Source: Microbacterium sp. MYb62
GTDB lineage: Bacteria > Actinomycetota > Actinomycetes > Actinomycetales > Microbacteriaceae
NCBI RefSeq assembly: GCF_002979475.1
Contig: NZ_PCOY01000011.1
Span: 38,418 to 102,417, forward strand
Direction: 5' to 3'
DNA: 64,000 nt
A program made the position numbers and the translations under genes. Below, piece by piece: positions 44,404-52,725 of this stretch. Every line of letters starts with the position of its first letter. Position 1 is the stretch's first letter. The notes under the pieces were generated by a model. It was not told the DNA's origin and searched no databases. It saw nothing but the letters and a program-made list of their open reading frames with translations.

Positions 44404-45042
44404 CTACGACCAGAGGTCGGTCCATCGAACGCCGAGCTCCGCGGCCAGCTGGCGGACGGTCGACAGCGACATGCCGACGACGGTGGAGGGGTCGCCGTCG
44501 ACCCGTGTGATGAAGGCGCCGCCCAGGCTGTCGACGGTGAACGCTCCCGCCACGTGCAGCGGCTCTCCGGAGGCGACGTACGCGGCGATCTCGGCGTCGC
44601 TCACATCGTCGGCGAACGTCACCGCGGCTTCGGCGACAGCGGTGGCCTCCGCTGGTGCGACACCGGGAGCGACCCGGAAGACGGAGTGCCCGGAATGGAG
44701 GATGCCGGTGGCGCCGCGCATCTCCTGCCAGCGCCTGGTCGCCTCCTCCGGTGTGTGGGGCTTGCCGTAGACCCGGCCGCCGATCGCGAACATCGAATCC
44801 CCGCCGATCACCAGCCCGTCGAAGGTCCCCTCCGCGGCGAGACCCCGCGCGACGGCGGCCGCCTTCGCGCGGGCGAGCAGCAGCACCAGCTCCTCGGGTG
44901 CCAGAGAGCGGCCCCGCTCCGCCTCCGCAGCGGCGGCGACGGCGTCCTCGTCGACGTCCGGAGACACCGTGAGCGGTTCGATGCCCGCCTGTCGGAGCAG
45001 CATGAGCCGGGCGGGTGAGGTGGAGGCGAGGCAGACACGCAT
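44404..45042 (-). CDS. maf: Maf family nucleotide pyrophosphatase
   Basis: 212 residues. CLASTSPARLMLLRQAGI is the Maf nucleotide-binding start; VIGGDSMFAIGGRVYGKP has the catalytic Asp region; GILHSGHSVFRV and GAFTVDSLGGAFI complete the fold. Maf proteins hydrolyse non-canonical or pyrimidine nucleoside triphosphates and are linked to septation. The start MRVCLAST is chosen from the family N-terminus and a TACGGT box 7 nt upstream; GTG at 45048 or ATG at 45051 are alternatives. It is divergent from the RNA methyltransferase gene with start codons 23 bp apart. Confidence 0.92.
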   Translation of the reverse strand: MRVCLASTSPARLMLLRQAGIEPLTVSPDVDEDAVAAAAEAERGRSLAPEELVLLLARAKAAAVARGLAAEGTFDGLVIGGDSMFAIGGRVYGKPHTPEEATRRWQEMRGATGILHSGHSVFRVAPGVAPAEATAVAEAAVTFADDVSDAEIAAYVASGEPLHVAGAFTVDSLGGAFITRVDGDPSTVVGMSLSTVRQLAAELGVRWTDLWS

Positions 45043-45049
45043 GTCCACC

Positions 45050-45059
45050 ACCGTATCCT
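45050..45059. promoter_or_regulatory. Overlapping back-to-back -10 boxes of maf and the RNA methyltransferase gene
   Basis: Minus-strand TACGGT (complement of 45050-45055), 7 nt before maf at 45042. Plus-strand TATCCT (45054-45059), 6 nt before the ATG at 45066. The two hexamers share the TA at 45054-45055. Confidence 0.55.
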
Positions 45060-45065
45060 CGAAGG

Positions 45066-46313
45066 ATGACTTCCTCCCCAGCCGACGTGCTCGAACTCGA
45101 CATCACCGGCATCGCACACGGGGGCACCTTCGTGGCCCGCCACGAGGGACGCGTGGTCTTCGTCTCGGACGCGATCCCCGGTGAGCGCGTCCGTGCTCGC
45201 CTGATCGCGCCGGCAGAGGGCGCGGATGCCGCGACCCGCAGCTTCTGGCGGGCGGAGACCGTCGAGGTCCTGGACGCCTCTGCGCACCGCCGCCCGCACA
45301 TCTGGGCGGAGGCGGACGTGTCGCGTGACCCTGCCGAGCGCCCCGGTGGTGCCGACCTCGGCCACATCGACCTCGATCACCAGCGGGAGCTCAAGCGACG
45401 CGTGCTGACCGAGGCGCTGGATCGTTTCGCCGGTGGGGGCCTCGAGGCTCCCGTGATCGAGTCGGTCGAATCGGGAGACGGTCTCGGATGGCGCACCCGC
45501 GTCACCCTGCACGTCGACGAGGCGGGTGTTGCCGGTCCGTTCGCCGCGCGCAGCCACCGTGTCATCCCGGTGACCTCGCACCCGCTCGCCCGCCCCGCCA
45601 TCGCCGAGGCCGCGCTCGCGTTGCGGGGGGAAGCTCCCGGCCGCATCGAGCTGGTCGAGCCCGCAGACGGCGAAGTGCGCATCATCCGTCGCGAGGAGAC
45701 CGAGCGCGCCCCTCGCGTGCAGAGGGGTTTCCGCAAGCGTCCGGCGCCCGAGGTCATCCACGAGGTCGTCAACGATCGTCGTTTCGAGGTCGACTCCACG
45801 GGTTTCTGGCAGGTCCATCCGCGTGCGGCATCCGTGCTCGACGCCGCGGTCTACGGCATCCTCGACGGGCACGTCGATGACGAGAAGACGCACTACGACC
45901 TGTACGGAGGAGTCGGGCTCTTCGCCGCGACGCTCGCCGATCTCGGCGGGACCGACATCGTGACCGTCGAATCGAGCGCCCGTGCGACCCAGCATGCGGC
46001 CGCGAACCTCGCGCCGCTCCCGGTGTCGGCGGTGACGGCCCGCGTCGACAGGTTCCTCTCGACGCAGGCGCGCAAGGGGCGCACCGGTGCCGTCGTGCTC
46101 GATCCGCCACGCGCCGGAGCCGGACGCCAGGTCGTCGAGGCCGTGCACGCGCTCGCGCCGGAGGCGATCGCGTACGTCGCCTGCGATCCGGTCGCGCTCG
46201 CGCGCGACCTCGGCACGTTCCGAACGCTCGGGTGGAACGTCGACCGTCTCCGAGGCTTCGACCTTTTCCCGCATTCGCACCACTTCGAGGTGGTCGCGCT
46301 GCTCACGAGGTGA
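45066..46313 (+). CDS. TrmA/RlmD-family RNA (uracil-5) methyltransferase
   Basis: 415 residues. An N-terminal TRAM-like beta domain (ELDITGIAHGGTFVARHEG) binds RNA. The C-terminal SAM-dependent methyltransferase domain has LYGGVGLFAATLA (SAM motif I), VVLDPPRAGAGRQVV and the catalytic nucleophile Cys373 in YVACDPVALARDL. The Fe-S cysteine cluster of RlmD is not visible. It methylates uridine in tRNA or rRNA; the exact position is unknown. It lies inside the split acyl-CoA carboxylase cluster, on the opposite strand. Confidence 0.9.
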   Translation: MTSSPADVLELDITGIAHGGTFVARHEGRVVFVSDAIPGERVRARLIAPAEGADAATRSFWRAETVEVLDASAHRRPHIWAEADVSRDPAERPGGADLGHIDLDHQRELKRRVLTEALDRFAGGGLEAPVIESVESGDGLGWRTRVTLHVDEAGVAGPFAARSHRVIPVTSHPLARPAIAEAALALRGEAPGRIELVEPADGEVRIIRREETERAPRVQRGFRKRPAPEVIHEVVNDRRFEVDSTGFWQVHPRAASVLDAAVYGILDGHVDDEKTHYDLYGGVGLFAATLADLGGTDIVTVESSARATQHAAANLAPLPVSAVTARVDRFLSTQARKGRTGAVVLDPPRAGAGRQVVEAVHALAPEAIAYVACDPVALARDLGTFRTLGWNVDRLRGFDLFPHSHHFEVVALLTR

Positions 46314-46340
46314 GTGATCGTCGCCGTTCGGCGGACTCAG

Positions 46341-46346
46341 TAGGCT
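46341..46346 (+). promoter_or_regulatory. Leaderless -10 box for the response regulator
   Basis: TAGGCT, 6 nt before the ATG at 46353 and about 28 nt after the methyltransferase stop. Confidence 0.6.
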
Positions 46347-46352
46347 GTGTGG

Positions 46353-47012
46353 ATGAGCACGGTCGCACTCATCGACGATCACGAGTCCGTTCGCCTCGGT
46401 CTCGAGGCCGCGTGCGCGCGTGACTCGCAGACCGTGGTCTTCTCCGGGAGCACTGTGGTCTCGTACCTCGAATGGCGCAAGGCGACCACCGCCGCGCCGG
46501 CCGACGTGGTCGTCCTCGACCTCACGCTCGGCGACGGCACCACCGTGACCGAGAACGTGACATCGCTCGTGAACGACGGCGCGAGCGTCGTGATCCACAG
46601 TGTCGCCGACCGCCCCGCCGCCGTGCGCGAGGCCCTCTCCGCCGGCGCTGCCGGCGTCGTCAGCAAGTCGTCCGCCCTCGACGACGTGCTCGACGCGATC
46701 CGCACGGTCGCCCAGGGGGAGGCGCTCAACAACGTCGAATGGGCCAGTGCCGTCGACGGCGATCGCGCCTTCGCGAATGCGCAGCTCTCCACTCGCGAGC
46801 GCGAGGTGCTCCGCCTGTACGCGACGGGGCTGCCGCTGAAGGCCGTGGCCGAGCGTCTCGGCGTGGCCTATTCCACGGCCAAGGAGAACATCACCCGGAT
46901 CCGCGTGAAGTACGTCGAGGTCGGACGCCCGGCGCCCACGAAGGTCGACCTCCTGCGTCGCGCCATGGAGGACGGGATCGTCGCGGCCGACGGGGCGCCC
47001 AGTGGCGTCTGA
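46353..47012 (+). CDS. NarL/LuxR-family response regulator
   Basis: 219 residues. Receiver domain with acidic pocket D8/D9 (ALIDDHE), phospho-acceptor Asp56 (VVVLDLTLGDG) and Lys in VVSKSSALDD. LuxR-type HTH: LSTREREVLRLYATGLPLKAVAERLGVAYSTAKENI at about 147-182. It activates or represses genes after phosphorylation by the downstream kinase, whose start overlaps its stop by 11 nt. Targets are unknown. Confidence 0.93.
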   Translation: MSTVALIDDHESVRLGLEAACARDSQTVVFSGSTVVSYLEWRKATTAAPADVVVLDLTLGDGTTVTENVTSLVNDGASVVIHSVADRPAAVREALSAGAAGVVSKSSALDDVLDAIRTVAQGEALNNVEWASAVDGDRAFANAQLSTREREVLRLYATGLPLKAVAERLGVAYSTAKENITRIRVKYVEVGRPAPTKVDLLRRAMEDGIVAADGAPSGV

Positions 47013-48237
47013 GCCGCTCAGCATCCGCGACGCCTGGAGCAAGATCCCCTCTCCCGGCAGCACAGAGACCGCGTTCGAGCGGTTCACCGGCAAGCGCATG
47101 GAGCGGATCCTCGCGATCGTGGCCGCGATCGGCTCCTCCGTGCTCGGCGCCCAGGCGCTGATCGCGGCGGTGAACACCCTGTCCCACGGCGATGTGGCGC
47201 ACGTCGTGATGCTCGTCGTGGTCTTCGTCCCCCTCGCCGCCATGCTGGTGGGCTGTCTGATCGGCCGTGGCGTGCGCGTGCTCTCGGGGATCTTCGCCGT
47301 GGTCTACGTGCTCGCGCTCGCCGCATGGCCGACCGTCGTCGATCCTTCCGCCAAGGGTGCGGGCGAGCAGCCCTGGATCTTCTTCCTCGTCAACGTCGGC
47401 GTCGTGGCGGCGATGCTCGCCTTCCCCGTCCGGATCCAGTTCGCCTGGGCGGCGTTGATGCCGTTCGTCTACGGCTATGTGAGGCTCGTGCAGGGGGAGT
47501 TCTCGCGCGAGTTCTGGGTGACCACCGCCTTCGACGTGTCGTTCACCCTCATCCTCGGCGTCGTGATCATCTCGCTCGGCTGGATGTTCCGCTCCGTCGC
47601 CGCCGGAGTCGACGAGGCCAGGGGCCAGGCCGTGGCGTCCTACTCGACGGCTGCGGCCGCCGCTGCGGCGGAGGAGGAGCGCGCGGCGATGTCGGCATTG
47701 ATGCATGACAGCGTGCTCGCCGCCCTGATCGCCGCGGAGCGTGCCGAGAGCGCGCGTGCGAAGGAGCTCGCCGTCGCCATGGCGAGGGAAGCGCTCACCC
47801 GCCTCGCGAACACCGAGGCCGCCGTCGCACAGGAGGGCAGCGATGAGCCGGTGGGGACGTCCCAGATCGTCGTCGAGCTGCGCCGTGCGCTGTCCGAGCT
47901 CGGCGCCGACGCGATCGTCGAGGAGCGCGGCGGCATCGGTCTGATCCCCGGTCGGGCCGCCAGAGCGCTGGTGCTCGCCGCTCGACAGGCGATCGGGAAC
48001 TCCGTCTCCCACGCGAACGGGCGCGGGCTGCACATCATCGCCGAAGGCCACGGCGACGAAGGGATCGGCGTGACCGTGTCGGACACGGGCCCGGGCTTCG
48101 ACGTGGAGTCGATCGGAGCGGATCGTCTCGGGATCCGGGCGTCGATCTTCGCTCGCATGGCCGGAGTCGCCGGCACCGCCGACATCCGCTCGGATGAGCA
48201 CGGTACGACGGTCACGCTGGGATGGGAGCGCACGTGA
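47002..48237 (+). CDS. Sensor histidine kinase
   Basis: 411 residues, GTG start within the regulator gene. Five to six membrane helices span about 34-200 (ILAIVAAIGSSVLGAQ, VVMLVVVFVPLAAMLVGC, VLSGIFAVVYVLALA, WIFFLVNVGVVAAMLAF, FDVSFTLILGVVIISLG) with almost no outer domain, suggesting membrane or intramembrane sensing. An Ala/Glu coiled segment leads to a HisKA_3-like box with phospho-acceptor His235 (ALMHDSVLAALI). The ATPase domain has an N-box-like RQAIGNSVSHA and G-box VSDTGPGFDVES plus GLGIRAS-type LGIRASIF. It pairs with the NarL-type regulator. Confidence 0.88.
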   Translation: MASEPLSIRDAWSKIPSPGSTETAFERFTGKRMERILAIVAAIGSSVLGAQALIAAVNTLSHGDVAHVVMLVVVFVPLAAMLVGCLIGRGVRVLSGIFAVVYVLALAAWPTVVDPSAKGAGEQPWIFFLVNVGVVAAMLAFPVRIQFAWAALMPFVYGYVRLVQGEFSREFWVTTAFDVSFTLILGVVIISLGWMFRSVAAGVDEARGQAVASYSTAAAAAAAEEERAAMSALMHDSVLAALIAAERAESARAKELAVAMAREALTRLANTEAAVAQEGSDEPVGTSQIVVELRRALSELGADAIVEERGGIGLIPGRAARALVLAARQAIGNSVSHANGRGLHIIAEGHGDEGIGVTVSDTGPGFDVESIGADRLGIRASIFARMAGVAGTADIRSDEHGTTVTLGWERT

Positions 48238-49241
48238 ACCGCACCGTACGCAGCGTCGCCACATCGCTCGCCGTGGGATTCGCCCTGTACTTCGTCGCGC
48301 GAGGCATCTGGTGGATCGAGCAGCCGACCGCCCCGTTGCTGATGGTCCTCGCCATCGGCCTGTACCTCGTCGTCGTCAACATCGCGATCCTGGGCGATGG
48401 TGCCTCGGTGCGCATGCCTCTGTGGTCTGCGATCCTCGCCGTGCTCGCCAGCGCCGTGGTCCCGGCCCTCGTGACGTTCTCCCTCGCCCCGGGGGACCGC
48501 ACCGCGCCGTTCGCCACGTGGTACATCGGCGCGCTGGGGCTGCTCGGCGTCGTCTGCGTCGTGCGTCGCCGGGCGCTGTTCGGTTGGCTGGTGCTGGCCG
48601 TGCTCGTGGTGGCGGCGTCCGCCGATCTGGGTTTCGGAGTCGCGCTCAACCTCGGACTCGTCGGGTCGATCATGTGGGTGGCCGTCGCCAGGCTGCTCGT
48701 GATGTTCTGGGACAGGGCGGTGCGTGACACCGAGCGCCTCGCCGAGATCCAGCAGGCGGTGTCCGCGTGGCATGCCACGCAGCGGGTGCGACAGCGTGAG
48801 CGGCGGCTGCGCACGCAGTTCGCGCTGGCCGTCGCCGGCCCGGTGCTGAGCCGGGTGGTGGCTTCGCGCGGCGCTCTGGATGATCATGAGCGGCTGGACG
48901 CGCGTCTCGCGGAGGGCCGGCTGCGCGACGAGCTGCGCGGTGCCGATCTGCTCAACGACGCGGTGCGCAATGCGATCGAGGCGGCGCGCCGACGTGGCGC
49001 CGCGGTGACCGTGTTCGACGAGGGCGGTTTCGACGGGATCGACGAGGCCCGCCGCAGAGATATCAGGGATGAGCTCGCCGCCGTGATCACTCGCGCACAG
49101 ACCGCTCGCCTCATCATCCGCTCGGCACGGGACCCTCGTGTCGCCGTGACCGTCGTCGGTCGTGCCGGTTCGCGTTCGTCCGGTGATGACGACTCGGTCG
49201 ACCTCTGGCACGAGATCCCGCGCGAGGTGTCGGGCGTCTGA
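48234..49241 (+). CDS. Membrane protein of the two-component operon, degenerate-kinase-like
   Basis: 335 residues from the GTG overlapping the kinase stop by 4 nt; an ATG 12 nt earlier is an alternative. About five helices lie in residues 10-160 (SLAVGFALYFVARGIWW, LLMVLAIGLYLVVVNIAIL, AILAVLASAVVPALV, GALGLLGVVCVV, WLVLAVLVVAAS). A coiled region (RDTERLAEIQQAVSAWHATQRV) then leads to a cytoplasmic domain with ELRGADLLNDAVRNAIEAAR in the position of an N-box and IIRSARDPRVAVTVVG at the end. There is no usable phospho-His motif or G-box, so it is probably a catalytically dead kinase relative that modulates the pair. The function is unproven. Confidence 0.72.
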   Translation: MNRTVRSVATSLAVGFALYFVARGIWWIEQPTAPLLMVLAIGLYLVVVNIAILGDGASVRMPLWSAILAVLASAVVPALVTFSLAPGDRTAPFATWYIGALGLLGVVCVVRRRALFGWLVLAVLVVAASADLGFGVALNLGLVGSIMWVAVARLLVMFWDRAVRDTERLAEIQQAVSAWHATQRVRQRERRLRTQFALAVAGPVLSRVVASRGALDDHERLDARLAEGRLRDELRGADLLNDAVRNAIEAARRRGAAVTVFDEGGFDGIDEARRRDIRDELAAVITRAQTARLIIRSARDPRVAVTVVGRAGSRSSGDDDSVDLWHEIPREVSGV

Positions 49242-49317
49242 CGTCGGTCGCACCCGTCGCGCGAACGTCCTCGGCTCCAGCCGGGGGAGGCGACCGGAGT
49301 CGAGGATGCTGAGAGTG

Positions 49318-49350
49318 GGCGAGGGGCGGCGTTATCGCCAGCCCCTCGCC
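49318..49350 (+). terminator. Terminator after the RR/HK/membrane-protein operon
   Basis: GGCGAGGGGC (49318-49327) pairs with GCCCCTCGCC (49341-49350). An inner GGCG-TTAT-CGCC extends the stem to 14 bp with one bulged A. There is no U-tract. The rest of 49242-49521 holds only an AT-richer stretch near 49470 that may be the ROK promoter. Confidence 0.65.
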
Positions 49351-49521
49351 GTGCGGACAGTTACCCGAAAACCATCCGCTGGTGGCCGATCAGCGTCTGT
49401 CTACCCTGGGACAGAGAGACCAGCCGAACGCGAAGCGTCTCCCTCAGTCTGGTGGCTCGCAAAGAAGTTGTCTGTAGGTATTTTGGGGGACACGATTCCT
49501 CTGCCGATGAGGGATCATTGG

Positions 49522-50757
49522 ATGATGGGAACGCGTCGAGGCACCAACCTTCCGCGCATGGGCGACTTCAACCAGTCCGTGATCCTCGAGGCCATCCGCC
49601 AGTCGGGTGAAGGGCTGAGCCGGATCGAGCTCGTGGCGGCGACAGGGCTGTCTGCGCAGACCGTCACGAACATCACCCGCCGGCTCCTCGACGACGGCTT
49701 CATCCGGGAAGCCGGGCGCACGATCAACGGGCCGGGCAAGCCCCGGGTGACTCTCCGGCTCATCGCGGACAGCCGTTTCGCGGTCGGCGTGCACCTCGAC
49801 CCCGCGGTGATGACCTTCGTGCTGCTCGACCTCTCCGGTGCGGTCGTACGGCGTATGAGCGTGCGTACTCCGGCGAAGGATCCGCGGCGCATCGTCGAGG
49901 CGATGGCCGGCACGATCGATGCCCTGATCGAGGGGTCGGGGGTGGATCGGACGCTGATCGCGGGTGTGGGGGTCGCTGCCCCTGGTCCGCTCGATGCGGA
50001 GAAGGGCACCGTGATCGATCCGCCGAAGCTGCTCGGCTGGCATCGGGTCCCCTTGCGCGCGGTGCTCGCGGAGGCGACCGGGTTCCCCGTGGTGCTGGAG
50101 AAGGACACGACCTCCGCCGCGGTCGGTGAGCTGTGGACGCGAAGGGAGTCGGCGGACGACTCCTTCGTGTTCGTCTATCTCGGGACCGGCATCGGTGCGG
50201 CTCTCGCGAGAGACGGCGAAGCCGTTCGCGGGAGCACGCGGAACATCGGCGAGGTCGGGCACATCATCGTCGATCCGGATGGACCGTCCTGCACGTGCGG
50301 ATCCCGAGGGTGCGTCGAGGTCGTGTGCACGCCGCAGGCGATCATCGAGCAGGCGGAGCGTGCGGGCGTGTTCCTCGACGACCGCGAGGTGAGCGATGTC
50401 GCCGCGGTCGATGCGCGATTCAGTCAGCTGTGCGAACGCGCCGCAGGCGGCGATACCCCGGCGATGGGCGTGCTGCGGCAGGCTGCGGCGAACACCGCGG
50501 TGCTGACCGCCGCGCTGACCAACATGCTCGATGTGGATCGGGTCGTCTTCGGAGGGCCGTTCTGGTCCCGGCTCGCCGAGGTGTATCTCCGTGAGATCCC
50601 CGACAGGCTCGATCGGGCGAGTGCGACCCGTGCGGTGCGGTCGCTGCCCGTCGACGGCACGGTGGTCGGCGACGACGTGGGCGCGGTGGGCGCGGCCTGT
50701 GTCGTGCTCGATTCGGTTCTCAGCCCTCGTGCGTCCGATCTGCTGCTCGTCCACTGA
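49522..50757 (+). CDS. ROK-family transcriptional regulator
   Basis: 411 residues. N-terminal winged HTH (SRIELVAATGLSAQTVTNITRRLLDDGFI, about 30-60), then the ROK kinase-like domain with GVGVAAPGPLD, VFVYLGTGIGAAL, GEVGHIIVDP and the zinc motif CTCGSRGCVE. Family members (NagC/XylR/Mlc) bind sugars and repress catabolic genes. Start options are ATG 49522, 49525 and 49507; 49522 is chosen for GAGGGA 8 nt upstream. It converges on accE with 31 nt between the stops. No sugar genes lie beside it, so the target is unknown. Confidence 0.9.
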   Translation: MMGTRRGTNLPRMGDFNQSVILEAIRQSGEGLSRIELVAATGLSAQTVTNITRRLLDDGFIREAGRTINGPGKPRVTLRLIADSRFAVGVHLDPAVMTFVLLDLSGAVVRRMSVRTPAKDPRRIVEAMAGTIDALIEGSGVDRTLIAGVGVAAPGPLDAEKGTVIDPPKLLGWHRVPLRAVLAEATGFPVVLEKDTTSAAVGELWTRRESADDSFVFVYLGTGIGAALARDGEAVRGSTRNIGEVGHIIVDPDGPSCTCGSRGCVEVVCTPQAIIEQAERAGVFLDDREVSDVAAVDARFSQLCERAAGGDTPAMGVLRQAAANTAVLTAALTNMLDVDRVVFGGPFWSRLAEVYLREIPDRLDRASATRAVRSLPVDGTVVGDDVGAVGAACVVLDSVLSPRASDLLLVH

Positions 50758-50788
50758 GGCGGCACCGACGTCGTCGGCGGGGAGACCG

Positions 50789-51031
50789 TCAGCCGGAGAA
50801 TCGTCCCCACGGGATGTCGCGGCGCAGAGGGCGACGGAGCGGACGCTGGGTGCGCGTCCAGGCCGACACGGACGGCTCGTCGGCGACCGCATCCGCCGCC
50901 TCTGTCGCATAGGCCTCGCTGATCACGGCGATGAGGGCCGCGAGCTCTTCCTCCGTCGCTGCTCCGCGCGTGATCTCGAGCATCGGCGCCTCCTGGCCCG
51001 GTGCTTCGACGTGGGGATTCTGCGCGGTCAC
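50789..51031 (-). CDS. accE: Acyl-CoA carboxylase epsilon subunit
   Basis: 80 residues. Acyl-CoA carboxylase epsilon subunits are small actinobacterial proteins that stabilise the AccA3-AccD complex. The core [18 protein letters not shown] is the conserved family segment, and the end WGRFSG resembles other AccE C-termini (W-G-x-S type). It overlaps accD5 by 4 nt (ATGA), fixing its identity. An acidic flexible N-terminus precedes the core. Confidence 0.88.
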   Translation of the reverse strand: MTAQNPHVEAPGQEAPMLEITRGAATEEELAALIAVISEAYATEAADAVADEPSVSAWTRTQRPLRRPLRRDIPWGRFSG

Positions 51032-52617
51032 AGCGGGATGTTCCCGTGCTTCTTCGGGGGCAGGTCGGCGCGCTTGCCACGCAGCGCACGCAGTGCCTTC
51101 GCGATGGACACGCGCGTGTTCGCCGGCTCGATGATGCCGTCGAGCTCGCCGCGCTCGGCCGCCAGGAACGGGGAGGCCACGTTGTAGGTGTATTCGTTCG
51201 CGAGACGGGTGCGGACGGCGGCGACGTCCTCGCCGGCCTCTTCGGCCTTCTTGATCTCACCGCGATACAGGATGTTGACGGCACCCTGTCCGCCCATCAC
51301 CGCGATCTCGGCCGTCGGCCAAGCGAGGTTCACGTCGGCGCCGAGCTGCTTCGAGCCCATCACGATGTACGCGCCGCCGTAGGCCTTGCGCAGGATGACG
51401 GTGACCAGCGGCACGGTCGCCTCGGCGTAGGCGTAGAGCAGCTTCGCTCCGCGGCGGATCACGCCCGTCCACTCCTGATCGGTACCCGGCAAGTATCCGG
51501 GGACGTCGACGAGCGTCACGATCGGGATCGAGAAGGCGTCGCAGAAGCGCACGAAGCGGCTCGCCTTCTCGCCGGCCTCGATGTTCAGGGTGCCGGCCAT
51601 CTGCGACGGCTGATTGGCGATGATGCCGACCGAACGACCCTCGATGCGACCGAAGCCGATCACGATGTTGGGGGCGAACAACGGCTGGACCTCGAGGAAG
51701 TCGCCCTCGTCGACGACGTGCTCGATGACCGTGTGGATGTCGTAGGGCTGGTTCGTCGAGTCGGGGACGATCGTGTTCAGCAGGCGATCGGCGTCGGTCG
51801 TCTCGAACTCGAAGGTGCTCTCGTAGGTGGGCAGCTCCGCCATGTTGTTGTCGGGCAGGAAGCTGAGGAGCGTGCGCGCGTAGTCGATCGCGTCGTCCTC
51901 GTCCTCGGCGAGGTAGTGGGCGACACCCGAGCGGGTGTTGTGCGTGTAGGCGCCGCCGAGCTCTTCCATGCCCACGTCCTCCCCGGTGACCGTCTTGATC
52001 ACGTCGGGGCCGGTGACGAACATCTGGCTGGTCTTGTCGACCATGATCACGAAGTCGGTGAGGGCGGGGGAGTACACCGCGCCACCCGCCGCCGGGCCCA
52101 TGATGATGGAGATCTGCGGGATGACGCCGGAGGCTCGGGTGTTCAGGCGGAAGATCTCACCGTACTTGCCGAGCGCGACGACGCCTTCCTGGATGCGCGC
52201 GCCGCCCGAGTCGAGGATTCCGATGCAGGGCATGCCCCCGGTGAGGGCGAACTCCATGATCTTGATGATCTTCTCGCCGGCGACTTCGCCGAGCGAGCCG
52301 CCGAAGGTCGAGAAGTCCTGCGAGTACACCGCGACCGTGCGGCCGTTGATCGTGCCGACGCCCGTGACGACGGAGTCGCCGTAGGGTCGCGAACGATCCA
52401 TCCCGAATGCGGTGGTGCGGTGGCGCACGTACTCGTCGAACTCGACGAAGCTCCCCGGGTCCACGAGCAGCTCGATGCGCTCGCGGGCGGTCATCTTGCC
52501 CTTCGCGTGCTGCTTCTCCTTCGCCTTCGCTTCTGCGTCGACGACGGCTTCGGTGTAGCGAGCGCGCAGATCCGCGATCTTGCCGGCGGTGGTAAAGAGG
52601 TCGGGCTTGTCCGTCAC
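51028..52617 (-). CDS. accD5: Acyl-CoA (propionyl-CoA) carboxylase beta subunit
   Basis: 529 residues. Carboxyltransferase with N- and C-terminal crotonase-like halves: [29 protein letters not shown] (oxyanion loop, N half), and [30 protein letters not shown] (C half). It transfers carboxyl from biotin-AccA3 to propionyl- or acetyl-CoA. The start GTG ([13 protein letters not shown]) has TAGGGT 7 nt upstream; a 17-codon longer frame has no support. It heads the cluster accD5-accE-(insertion)-maf-accA3. Confidence 0.95.
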   Translation of the reverse strand: MTDKPDLFTTAGKIADLRARYTEAVVDAEAKAKEKQHAKGKMTARERIELLVDPGSFVEFDEYVRHRTTAFGMDRSRPYGDSVVTGVGTINGRTVAVYSQDFSTFGGSLGEVAGEKIIKIMEFALTGGMPCIGILDSGGARIQEGVVALGKYGEIFRLNTRASGVIPQISIIMGPAAGGAVYSPALTDFVIMVDKTSQMFVTGPDVIKTVTGEDVGMEELGGAYTHNTRSGVAHYLAEDEDDAIDYARTLLSFLPDNNMAELPTYESTFEFETTDADRLLNTIVPDSTNQPYDIHTVIEHVVDEGDFLEVQPLFAPNIVIGFGRIEGRSVGIIANQPSQMAGTLNIEAGEKASRFVRFCDAFSIPIVTLVDVPGYLPGTDQEWTGVIRRGAKLLYAYAEATVPLVTVILRKAYGGAYIVMGSKQLGADVNLAWPTAEIAVMGGQGAVNILYRGEIKKAEEAGEDVAAVRTRLANEYTYNVASPFLAAERGELDGIIEPANTRVSIAKALRALRGKRADLPPKKHGNIPL

Positions 52618-52624
52618 GGATTCC

Positions 52625-52630
52625 ACCCTA
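52625..52630 (-). promoter_or_regulatory. Leaderless -10 box for accD5
   Basis: TAGGGT on the minus strand, 7 nt before the GTG at 52617. Confidence 0.55.
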
Positions 52631-52725
52631 TCGTCGGGTCGGCCCCGTCTGTTGGATGCTCGCCACAACGAGGCGGCCGATCCTTTGGCGACGTGCGCGC
52701 AGTATCGCCGATCAGCGCTGTCTGC

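Noticed and set aside
49242..49521. Possible small gene in the 280-bp gap before the ROK regulator
   Set aside because: No frame with a start signal and coherent composition. A hairpin and a promoter-like AT-rich patch explain the region.
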